Shown here piece after piece: positions 24,194 to 31,608 of a DNA stretch of 64,000 nucleotides. Each line of letters begins with the position of its first letter. The first letter of the stretch is position 1. Where the stretch lies: assembly GCA_017550335.1 (NCBI GenBank), contig JAFZPM010000009.1:62001-126000 (forward strand). Direction: 5' to 3'. Made by a program: the position numbers and the translations under genes. The DNA is from Paludibacteraceae bacterium. GTDB taxonomy: Bacteria > Bacteroidota > Bacteroidia > Bacteroidales > Paludibacteraceae. The notes under the pieces were generated by a model. The model was not told where the DNA came from and made no database searches. It saw only the letters and a list, made by a program, of their open reading frames with translations.

Positions 24194-25894
24194 TCACTTT
24201 TTTAGTTCCTTGGTGTATCTTTTCTTCCTGATAAAGTTGAAGCATACCCCGAAGAGTCCGAGGAGGACGAGCGGCAACGCTATGTTGGCGATTTGCCAGA
24301 AGGTGCGTTGACCGATGATGGCGGGTTTGTTCAGCAGGCGCAGTTTGATCTCCCGTGAGCGGAGAGCCATCCATCCGTCGTCGTCCGTAAGGTAGTTCAC
24401 AGCGTTGAGGAGCAGCTCCTTGTTGCTGAATTGTTGGTTCATGTACCGGTCGTAGCCGAGCGGCAGGATGTTCATGTTCTCCCCCTTTCCCTGCACATCG
24501 TTTCGGATGACGTCGCCGTCCGCGATGACAACCATCTTGGTCGGTTTGCTCTCCGTCAACATCGGGTCTGATGTCGTCACGCCCTGAGGGACCATCCTGT
24601 TCTTGAAGACGGAAGGGAATACACCCTCCAGCACGGCTCCGAGGATCACGTTGTGCTTGTTGAAGTAGTAACCGTTCTTTTCCACATTGATGACATCCAT
24701 GCTGACGACGGAAGGAATGTTCTGCACGTGCGTTCCGGTCGAGGTGACGAGCAACGGAGTCTTCTTCACGTCCATCTCCTCGTTCACGAAGTCGATCGAG
24801 CTGACGAACTCCGTCTTCACGGGCGCCAGGTTCTTGGATATAGGGTGGATCGGGGTCGCCAACGCCAGCGGTGAGTAGTACCAAGGCATCGGTTCGTACT
24901 TAGGCTGGTCGCCCATGCGCGCCGTGTTCACAGGGATCAGCAGGCATTGCACGTCCTGCACGAGGTCCGCATTGATGCGCACACCGTAGTTGAAGAGTTG
25001 GTCGCTGAGGTTCAACTTGTTCTCTATGCCGATGGTTTGGGAAGCGGTGGAGAGGCTATCCAGCGAGATGCGGGCTCCGTCCAGAAGCCAGAGCACTTTG
25101 CCCCCCTTCATGATGTATTGGTCGATCACATATTTGTCCTTCTCGGGGAAGTCCTCCGTAGGTCCGGCGATGATGAGCGCCTTGTAGTCGTTCAGGATGG
25201 AAGGGTCATCGGTGATGGCACCTCTGTCCACTTGGTAGTAGTGGCTCAAGGCTTGGGTCATGTCGTACACCAGCGGTTGCACCCATTCCCCGTGGCCCTC
25301 CAGGAAAGCCACCTTAGGCACCTGCTTCGTGGTCATGAGGCGTAGGGCGTCCGTGATTTCGTATTCAAGCGTCTCGATGGAGGTGTTGAGGTTCTCCTCG
25401 CCCGATTTGTCCGGTACGTTCTTCAGGAGGTTGACGGGACGGCTTTTCCCCTTGTAGAGGATCTCTATCCAAGGGAAGACCACCTTTTGCATGGCCTGAC
25501 CCTCCTGGTCCCTGTCGTGAACCAATATGCCTCGCATTCCACGTTTCTCCAGCTCCTCGTATTTCTTGTCGCGCTCCTCGTTGGTGGCGCCAGCGGAAGG
25601 GTTTTCGAAGGTGTAGCGGACCCGTTCCCCCGCATATGCGTCAAACTCGTCCAGCATCTCCTTGGTGGCCTTGCGTAGGCGGAGGAAGCCAGCGTTGAGG
25701 TCGCCGTCCAGATAGACCTTCACCTCCAGTTCCTCGTCGAGTGAGCCGAGGAGGTTCTTGGTGTTGTCGGAGAGGGAATAACGCTTCTCCGAGGTCAGGT
25801 CGATGCGGAAGAAGTGTCGCTCCGAGATGAAGTAGACAGCGATGACTGCTATGATGAAAAGAATGATATGGATACTCTTTTTTATCATTTCCAT
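24194..25894 (-). CDS. gldG: GldG, gliding-associated ABC transporter component
   Basis: A 566-residue protein with one membrane helix at each end (HIILFIIAVIAVYFIS near residue 15; ANIALPLVLLGLFGVCF near 540) and a large periplasmic ABC-type-uncharacterised domain between. RIDLTSEKRYSLSDNTKNLL, AFLEGHGEW and KGGKVLWLLDGARI are family blocks. In Flavobacterium GldG works with GldA and GldF. No gldF or gldA is in this window. It overlaps gldD by 10 bases in the gldE-gldD-gldG operon. In non-gliding Bacteroidales the exact role is not settled; a link to T9SS is inferred. Confidence 0.85.
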   Translation of the reverse strand: MEMIKKSIHIILFIIAVIAVYFISERHFFRIDLTSEKRYSLSDNTKNLLGSLDEELEVKVYLDGDLNAGFLRLRKATKEMLDEFDAYAGERVRYTFENPSAGATNEERDKKYEELEKRGMRGILVHDRDQEGQAMQKVVFPWIEILYKGKSRPVNLLKNVPDKSGEENLNTSIETLEYEITDALRLMTTKQVPKVAFLEGHGEWVQPLVYDMTQALSHYYQVDRGAITDDPSILNDYKALIIAGPTEDFPEKDKYVIDQYIMKGGKVLWLLDGARISLDSLSTASQTIGIENKLNLSDQLFNYGVRINADLVQDVQCLLIPVNTARMGDQPKYEPMPWYYSPLALATPIHPISKNLAPVKTEFVSSIDFVNEEMDVKKTPLLVTSTGTHVQNIPSVVSMDVINVEKNGYYFNKHNVILGAVLEGVFPSVFKNRMVPQGVTTSDPMLTESKPTKMVVIADGDVIRNDVQGKGENMNILPLGYDRYMNQQFSNKELLLNAVNYLTDDDGWMALRSREIKLRLLNKPAIIGQRTFWQIANIALPLVLLGLFGVCFNFIRKKRYTKELKK

Positions 25895-26466
25895 TCTAAC
25901 GTGTTGATTAGGTTGATGATATCCTCCTTGATGTAGTCCACCACAGGGGCGATGGAGTCTTTGTTAGGGCTGGCGTTGAAGTAGAGCGCCCCGCGCAGGA
26001 AGTGCTGGCAGCTGTCCGACATGGCGAATTGGATGTTCGATGCGGTGTTACCCTTCAGCTCGTAGAGCATGCCGTAGACCTTGTGTTCATCGCTGGAGAA
26101 GAAGGATGTGTTGATGCCCTCCGCCTTGGAGACGTGGGGTTGGTACACTAGCTTGTAGGCCTCCTCCGACAGTTGCGCGAAGTTACCGTTCACCTTGCGG
26201 TAGGTACCGTAGATGCGCGCGTTGTATTGGGGGTATATGATGTCGACCCATACCGAGTCGGCTTCGATTCCGCTTGTCTTGACGACGGAGACGTTGTCGG
26301 CGTATTCGAAGGAGCAGGGGAAACCCTCCGTGTGGAATCTCTTGTAAGACTTCTCTTGCAGGTCTATGCGGAAGTATCCACGTGGCTTAGGCATGTATTC
26401 CGTGCAGGCGCTCAGCAGTGCCAGGATAAAGAGGAACAATATGCCTTTATTCATTCTTTTCTTCAT
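25885..26466 (-). CDS. gldD: GldD, gliding-associated lipoprotein
   Basis: A 193-residue lipoprotein. The signal peptide FLFILALLSAC has the lipidated Cys at about residue 21. The YMPKPRGYFRIDLQEKSYK motif just after it is the GldD hallmark, followed by CSFEYAD, VDIIYPQYNARIYGTYR and GALYFNASPNKDSIAPVVDYI. GldD is needed for gliding and secretion in Flavobacterium. The gene overlaps gldE by 20 bases and gldG by 10, indicating tight coupling. Confidence 0.92.
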   Translation of the reverse strand: MKKRMNKGILFLFILALLSACTEYMPKPRGYFRIDLQEKSYKRFHTEGFPCSFEYADNVSVVKTSGIEADSVWVDIIYPQYNARIYGTYRKVNGNFAQLSEEAYKLVYQPHVSKAEGINTSFFSSDEHKVYGMLYELKGNTASNIQFAMSDSCQHFLRGALYFNASPNKDSIAPVVDYIKEDIINLINTLEWK

Positions 26467-27781
26467 TGATGATGAACTTTATTTCCTTGATTCTTCGTTT
26501 GTCCGCCGATTTGATCTCGAAGCGGTATCTGCTGCCCAGTTCGATGGTTTCGCCTGGGGTAGGGATGTAGCCCTTCATTTCGAGGATGAGTCCCGCCAAT
26601 GTGTCCGCGTCGCCCTCCGTCTCTCCGAAGTCCTCCTTGTTCACACCGTTGATGTGGTAGAAGTCCGAGAGCAGGAGTTTTCCGTCGAGGATATAGGTGT
26701 TGGCGTCGATCGGGATGATCTGCTTCTCCTCCTCGTCGTGCTCGTCGCAGATGTCGCCCACGATGACTTCGATGATGTCCTCCATGGTGACGATGCCCGA
26801 CGTTCCGCCGAACTCGTCCACCACGACCGCCATATGGATGTGCTTCTGTTGGAATTCCTTCAGGAGGTCGTCTATCTTCTTGTTTTCCGGCACGAAGTAG
26901 GCCTCACGGATGTGGTTCTGCCATTTGAAGTCCTTTTTCTGGTCGGTATATTGCAGGAAGTCCTTGATGTAGAGGATACCCTTCACGTAGTCGATGGAGT
27001 TCTCGTAGACCGGGAGGCGGGAGTATTCCGACTCGCGGATGATCTTCAGCACCGTGTCGAAGTCGCTGTTGAAGTCCACGTCCACGATGTCCACGCGTGG
27101 TTGCATGATCTCGTCGACGCTGATTTTGCCGAAGTTCATCACGCCCCGCAGGATCTCTTTCTCGTCGGCCGTCTCCGCGTCGGAGAGGTTCAGCGAGTTG
27201 GAGATGTCCTCTATGGCCGCGCTGTGTTGGGTGCGCGACTCCAGCCTGCGCTCCACGACGCCGGTCTTGAGCATCAGCAGTTTGGTGAAGGGGGAGAATA
27301 TCGTTCCGAAGAAGTTGACGATGTTAGCGCTTTGGCACAGGTGCTTTTGGCTCTGTTTGAGGGCCATCTTCTTAGGGATGTACTCCGCGAAGAAGGTGAG
27401 GAGTATGGCTATCGCGATGAATGCGATGATCCATTTGCCCCAAGGCGCTATGCAGGTCTCCGAGAGGAAGTGCCAGGAGAGCAGGGTAGTGATGGAGATG
27501 CCCGTCACGATCAGGATGTAGCGGGTTGAGATCACGCCGCCCAAGGTCTTGAGCGGGTTCTCCGACAGACTCTTCAGACGTTCGAATTTCTTGTCGTTGG
27601 AAATCTTAATCTCCGCGATTTCATTGCTGTTCAGGGAAAAGAACTCCGATTCGAAAAACGACACGAAAGAGAGCAACACAAAAGAGGCGCATGCGGCGAT
27701 GATTGCCGTTATGACTGTGGCCGTCCACCAGAATTGCTGGCTGTCGGCGATTTCTATAAACGATAAAAGTGGTATATCCAA
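26447..27781 (-). CDS. gldE: GldE, CNNM/CorC-type membrane protein
   Basis: A 444-residue protein. An N-terminal CNNM (DUF21) domain with four membrane helices (FVLLSFVSFFESEFFSLN, FAEYIPKKMAL) is followed by paired CBS domains from about residue 200 (VDEIMQPRVDIVDVD, YSRLPVYENS; VVVDEFGGTSGIVTMEDI) and a CorC/HlyC C-terminal domain (DGKLLLSDFYHI, TLAGLIL). This architecture with gldD next to it identifies GldE. It is the first gene of the gldE-gldD-gldG operon. In many Bacteroidota ssb and mutY lie beside gldE, but here they are 15-19 kb away. Confidence 0.9.
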   Translation of the reverse strand: MDIPLLSFIEIADSQQFWWTATVITAIIAACASFVLLSFVSFFESEFFSLNSNEIAEIKISNDKKFERLKSLSENPLKTLGGVISTRYILIVTGISITTLLSWHFLSETCIAPWGKWIIAFIAIAILLTFFAEYIPKKMALKQSQKHLCQSANIVNFFGTIFSPFTKLLMLKTGVVERRLESRTQHSAAIEDISNSLNLSDAETADEKEILRGVMNFGKISVDEIMQPRVDIVDVDFNSDFDTVLKIIRESEYSRLPVYENSIDYVKGILYIKDFLQYTDQKKDFKWQNHIREAYFVPENKKIDDLLKEFQQKHIHMAVVVDEFGGTSGIVTMEDIIEVIVGDICDEHDEEEKQIIPIDANTYILDGKLLLSDFYHINGVNKEDFGETEGDADTLAGLILEMKGYIPTPGETIELGSRYRFEIKSADKRRIKEIKFIINEEKNE

Positions 27782-27830
27782 TTACTGAAAATTTCGTTAA
27801 ACATAATACGTCGGAATTTTTCCGATAGTG

Positions 27831-27838
27831 CAAATATA
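27831..27838 (-). promoter_or_regulatory. gldE -7 box
   Basis: TATATTTG on the minus strand, 49 bases before the gldE start. A small CGGAA/TTCCG hairpin lies in the leader. Confidence 0.55.
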
Positions 27839-27889
27839 TAATTTTCCCTTCATTTGAGGAAATATATGCGCATGTTTGATGTGGTTCGG

Positions 27890-29188
27890 TTAATTCGTTG
27901 GGTCTATGGACGATACCGCATAGAGCGGATAGTTCGTCATCCACGATTGCTCACGGTAGGGTGACATGGATAGGCGGATGCCGTGTAGCGCTGGATTTTT
28001 CTCGACAAAGATGCGTAGGCTCTTCGCTTGCAGGTTCTCCTCGGCTTTCACCTCTATCGGCATGATCCTCTCACCGTCTTGCACTAAAAAATCGATTTCG
28101 CCTTGTGAGCTATCGGCCGACCAGTAATAAATGGATCGGTTGCCGTTCTGCGCAAGTTGCTGGAACACATATTGTTCCGTCATCGCCCCCTTGAAGTCTG
28201 TGAAGATGGAATTGCCTTGCAGAAGTGTTTGGGGCGGTATGTTGCTCATCGCGCAGAGCAGTCCCACATCGAGCATGAAGACCTTGAATGACGCGAAATC
28301 CTCGTAGGCCGCCAGCGGAAGCAACCCTTTCTTCGTGCGGTTGACCTTGTAGATGAGTCCTGCGTCCTTCAGCCATTCGATGGCTAGTTCGAAGTTCTTT
28401 GCCCGTGCGCCCTCTTTCAGGAAGCCGTAGATGAATTTTTTGTTTTCCTTTGCGAGTTGTCCGCTGATGCTTTGCCACACCATTCGTATGCGCGGCACTT
28501 CGTCGATAGGCGCATGCTTGGAGAAGTCACGGTCGTAGGCGGCTAAGATGTTCCGTTGCAACTCCCTGACAGTCTGTATGTTCCGTTCTTCGATAAAAGA
28601 CTGCACCACTTCGGGCATGCCCCCGACAAAAAAGTATTGGCGAAGCAGGTTTTGCAGCTCCGAATGGAAAGGGGCGAGCATCTCCCACTTGCGTTGACGT
28701 ATCGCTTCGACGAAGCCTCCTTTGCCGATGGCTTTCAGGAATTCGGGGAAGGAGAGCGGGTAGATGGATAGGAAATCGACCTTGCCGACAGGGAAGCTGC
28801 TGCTTTGATGGGTGGCGATGCCTAGCAGTGACCCTGCCGCGATGACAGGGATCTGTGGGGCATTTTCCTGAAAATATTTCAGTGCGGTGACGCCTCTCTT
28901 GGCTTCCTGTATTTCATCGAAAAGCAGTAGGGTGTTCTCGTCGACATGGACACCCATGGCGAGCTCGATCTCGAACAGTATGCGTTGGATGTCGAAGTCT
29001 TGTTCAAAGACCTTTGTCAGTTGTGTTTCGCTCTCGAAGTTGATGTATACGCTTTGGGTAAAAGCCTCCTCGGCAAAGTGTTTCATCAGCCATGTTTTGC
29101 CGACTTGCCGTGCACCTTGCAGGATGAGGGGCTTTCGTTTCGCCTTGTTTTTCCACTCGTATAATTGCTCGATTGCGTATCTGTCCAT
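27890..29188 (-). CDS. AAA ATPase with DUF4143 domain
   Basis: A 432-residue protein of the AAA_14/DUF4143 family. The Walker A LILQGARQVGKTWLMK is near residue 22, Walker B LLLFDEIQE near 90, and VIAAGSLLG near 117. The C-terminal DUF4143 part has a nuclease-like D...E-x-K pattern (GEIDFLVQDGERIMPIEVKAE). These proteins occur in many copies in Bacteroidales, and their role is unknown. A perfect TTTG-N19-TATATTTG promoter lies at 29210-29240, and 33-bp tandem repeats begin 5 bases beyond it. Confidence 0.88.
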   Translation of the reverse strand: MDRYAIEQLYEWKNKAKRKPLILQGARQVGKTWLMKHFAEEAFTQSVYINFESETQLTKVFEQDFDIQRILFEIELAMGVHVDENTLLLFDEIQEAKRGVTALKYFQENAPQIPVIAAGSLLGIATHQSSSFPVGKVDFLSIYPLSFPEFLKAIGKGGFVEAIRQRKWEMLAPFHSELQNLLRQYFFVGGMPEVVQSFIEERNIQTVRELQRNILAAYDRDFSKHAPIDEVPRIRMVWQSISGQLAKENKKFIYGFLKEGARAKNFELAIEWLKDAGLIYKVNRTKKGLLPLAAYEDFASFKVFMLDVGLLCAMSNIPPQTLLQGNSIFTDFKGAMTEQYVFQQLAQNGNRSIYYWSADSSQGEIDFLVQDGERIMPIEVKAEENLQAKSLRIFVEKNPALHGIRLSMSPYREQSWMTNYPLYAVSSIDPTN

Positions 29189-29209
29189 ATTTCAGCCTTT
29201 TAACTCCTG

Positions 29210-29240
29210 CAAATATAATTCTTTTTTCTATCGATACAAA
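29210..29240 (-). promoter_or_regulatory. Perfect Bacteroidetes promoter of the DUF4143 ATPase
   Basis: On the minus strand, TTTG (29237-29240), a 19-base spacer and TATATTTG (29210-29217). It lies 22 bases before the start codon. Confidence 0.85.
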
Positions 29241-29245
29241 AACTC

Positions 29246-29330
29246 CGACTAAAAAGTGTATCGAACAGACAGAAAGTGCGACTAAAAAGTGTAATGATAG
29301 TACAGAAAGTGCGACTAAAAAGTGTAATGG
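29246..29330. repeat. 33-bp tandem repeat, about 2.5 units, abutting the ATPase promoter
   Basis: Units start at 29246, 29279 and 29312 with CGACTAAAAAGTGTA. The first two end in ACAGAAAGTG. In the direction of ATPase transcription the core is ACACTTTTTAGTCG. The array begins 5 bases upstream of the -33 element, so it may be an operator array. Confidence 0.8.
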
Positions 29331-29400
29331 TGTGGTTTGTGGGTGGACTTTGGGGGTATTATTCTGCTGAAGGAATGAAGGATGAGAGGCGGGGAAATAT

Positions 29401-29496
29401 TGTGTCGTCCCTTCGGGACTCTAAACCATCCTATACGTTGCCCCAACAGAGGTTGACGCCCCTGCCTGTAATGTGTCGCCCCTTAGGGGCTGGCGG
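29401..29496. repeat. 96-bp direct repeat, left copy
   Basis: Begins TGTGTCGTCCCTTCGGGACT and ends GGGGCTGGCGG, with mini-palindromes GTCCC-TTC-GGGAC and GCCCC-TTA-GGGGC. A closely similar copy in the same orientation lies at 31316-31411, and the two flank the gene at 29813-31159. Confidence 0.85.
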
Positions 29497-29632
29497 TAGT
29501 GCGCTTATTAAATAATACCTTTATTACTTCGCCCAATAGGCAATCGAATCTGTACATAACTTAATTCCTCCCATTCAATCGTGTGGTGTAATGCCTGACA
29601 ATGTAAGTCTTTGTAAAATAATTATATATATT

Positions 29633-29705
29633 CAAAACTTTAGGTTTTCACCACTCCAAACTTTAGGTTTTTACCATACAAAACTTTAGATTTTCACTAT
29701 ATTTG
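29633..29705 (+). promoter_or_regulatory. Triple CAAAACTTTAGGTTTTCAC repeat ending in a -7 box
   Basis: Three near-identical copies start at 29633, 29657 and 29679. The third runs straight into TATATTTG at 29698-29705. No separate -33 element stands out, so the repeat may supply it or bind a regulator. The next gene starts at 29813. Confidence 0.55.
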
Positions 29706-29812
29706 CCATGGAATAGTAAAAAGGCAAATTCATTTCTTCTCACTACACCGTACAATCGAAATTTTCAATCAACAGTTATTACTCTTCTTACCATTAATGA
29801 ATTTTGATAGAC

Positions 29813-31159
29813 ATGACACATAAATATTTCATTCTGTTGCTTATTCCAATCGCCTTCGGATGTGGTTCTAATTCCTCTGATAACACACAGGATTATACGG
29901 AGTATGAAGGCTTTCGAATCTATGATTTGGGAGATATAAATGGAGATGGTATTCAAGACTCTGTCGTGTTAACGAGGGACGTTACAGATACAAGTTCAAC
30001 TGGTGAAGCAGGCATTCAAGATGATGAGGATGCCCCAGTCTTTCTGTTCTCCCTCTATTTGGGAAAGGGAAACAATCAGTATGAACAGATAAAGCATTTC
30101 GTTACTCCTTTTTTATCAACAGCAGAAGCGTCCATATCGATTCCAAAAATAGGTAGGTTAGTGATTGATATTGAGCATTTTGTATATGAATACGCCTTCC
30201 GAAATAATGAACTGTATCTTGAGAAACATGAACAGCTTAATGAGGGAGAGCCTTATTTCTGTCTTGATTTTACAAAGAATGAACTTAGGACGGAATTGTG
30301 TATAGATTCTCTTTTCCATCCTACAATACCTATTCCTGAAGGTAGGCGTCCATCTATCTCGGAAACAAACATTGAACAATCAATGAGTGACACATTTTTT
30401 GGGAAATATTTATACTATAGTCAGGCGTTTTATGACTCATTATTAACGATGTACAAAAAGGAAGTGAACACTAGTAAGGTGAGCATTATCGATAACGACA
30501 CGCTGCTGGAAATGAATGCAGAAAGAGGGAGAAATTTTTTTGTGATACTCAGTTTTTTGAAAAAGGGATTGTCGCAGAATGTTATTAACGCCATAGAACA
30601 AGACTTTCTAAATTCTGATTTCCGAAAATTAGAAAACAGATATAATAATTACTCAGAAGATTCAGATGTTGAATTGTCGAAAGATACAAGTTTTGAAGAT
30701 GTTTTTTATAAGAACAAGAAGATATGGGAGAAGTTGAATATAGAAGAGGGTGTCGAAGAGTATGTGACCTATCGTATTAAGCCTATTTACGAGAATGATC
30801 ATTTTGTTACTTGTCTGTTTGGATACGAAAGCCTTGATTGTAGGTGTTGTTATTATACATATTACATAACATACGACAAGAAGACGGGAAAGTCGTTTAG
30901 TTGGGATATGATCCGAAAGGATGATAAATTCCGCAGTTTATTGATGTCATATTTATCGAAGAAGAAAGATATTGAAGAAGGAAGATTCAAATATTCTAAC
31001 TGCCCTCCTTTTATTAGTCACAATGGCTCATTATGCATATATTATCAGCGTTATGAGATTACAGACGATTGCATCGAAGGATGTCCAGAAGCAACTATCC
31101 CTTTCGATGAAGTAGAACCGTTTCTGACGGAAGAGGGAAAACAATTTTTGCACAGGTGA
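29813..31159 (+). CDS. Lipoprotein with an EF-hand-like loop and a DUF3298/RsiV-like C-terminus
   Basis: About 448 residues. The signal MTHKYFILLLIPIAFGC has a lipobox Cys at residue 17. The TTG at 29804 is less likely than the ATG at 29813. Near residue 40, DLGDINGDGIQDSVV has the D-x-D-x-D-G calcium-loop spacing seen in FG-GAP/VCBS proteins. The C-terminal IPFDEVEPFLTEEGKQFL resembles the end of DUF3298 (RsiV-like) domains. The middle is unrecognised. Composition is A+T-rich. The gene is flanked by 96-bp direct repeats, so it looks like a mobile cassette. Function is unknown. Confidence 0.7.
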   Translation: MTHKYFILLLIPIAFGCGSNSSDNTQDYTEYEGFRIYDLGDINGDGIQDSVVLTRDVTDTSSTGEAGIQDDEDAPVFLFSLYLGKGNNQYEQIKHFVTPFLSTAEASISIPKIGRLVIDIEHFVYEYAFRNNELYLEKHEQLNEGEPYFCLDFTKNELRTELCIDSLFHPTIPIPEGRRPSISETNIEQSMSDTFFGKYLYYSQAFYDSLLTMYKKEVNTSKVSIIDNDTLLEMNAERGRNFFVILSFLKKGLSQNVINAIEQDFLNSDFRKLENRYNNYSEDSDVELSKDTSFEDVFYKNKKIWEKLNIEEGVEEYVTYRIKPIYENDHFVTCLFGYESLDCRCCYYTYYITYDKKTGKSFSWDMIRKDDKFRSLLMSYLSKKKDIEEGRFKYSNCPPFISHNGSLCIYYQRYEITDDCIEGCPEATIPFDEVEPFLTEEGKQFLHR

Positions 31160-31454
31160 GACTCCAATCCTTTAGGAATGGTAATATCATGGGTCAGGGG
31201 TGTTAAGCCCTGTACGGATTGGGTGTGGCAGCGAAAGCCCCAAGGGTTGACACGGGATGATGGCGTCATATGCCATGCTGTATGGAATGTAATGTGTTCT
31301 GATCAAAAAAATGATTGTGTCGTCCCTTCGGGACTCTAAACCATCTTACGCATTGCCCCAACAGAGGTTGACACCTCTGCCTGTAATATGTTGCCCGTTG
31401 GAGGCTGGCGGCGGCACGATGCGGAGGGGGAATGTCCTATGATCTTGGCTTGTT
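31160..31454. other. Intergenic stretch with repeat-like sequence
   Basis: From 31185 to 31280 there is a G-rich stretch with short palindromes (CAGGGGTGTTAAGCCCTG; GGCGTCATATGCC) that looks like another dispersed element, single-copy here. The 96-bp direct repeat follows. No gene is seen. Confidence 0.4.
31316..31411. repeat. 96-bp direct repeat, right copy
   Basis: Same start (TGTGTCGTCCCTTCGGGACT), same middle (GCCCCAACAGAGGTTGAC) and same end (GAGGCTGGCGG) as 29401-29496, with scattered substitutions. Both copies are in one orientation. Confidence 0.85.
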
Positions 31455-31607
31455 TTATTTCACCCTCCTATTCAGCATATTATTAGCCTTTTCGGGCTTA
31501 GACTTGCCGATTCGCTTTCCGCCCGAGCTCTTTTTGCTGTTCGTGTTGAATCGGAACGGGTTCTTCGGATTGCCTCCTACTGCTTTCCTGCTTCTGCCTC
31601 GGGTCAT
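31455..31607 (-). CDS. Small basic protein (50 residues) coupled to the PorE-like gene
   Basis: The ATG at 31607 lies one base beyond the stop of the PorE-like gene (TAA-C-ATG on the minus strand). The product begins MTRGRSRKAVGGNPKNPFRF, continues TNSKKSSGGKRIGKSKPEK and ends MLNRRVK: 50 residues, about one third Lys/Arg, rich in Gly, Asn and Ser, with no acidic residue except one Glu. No signal peptide or membrane segment is present. The strict adjacency argues for translation coupled to the gene before it. An RNA- or DNA-binding role is suggested only by charge. No family is recognised, and it could still be a chance frame. Confidence 0.5.
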   Translation of the reverse strand: MTRGRSRKAVGGNPKNPFRFNTNSKKSSGGKRIGKSKPEKANNMLNRRVK

Positions 31608-31608
31608 G

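Noticed and set aside
29246..29330. CRISPR-like or coding 33-bp repeat
   Set aside because: Only 2.5 contiguous units without spacers. The short plus-strand frame (ESATKKCN repeats) has no start signal or homology and overlaps promoter sequence.
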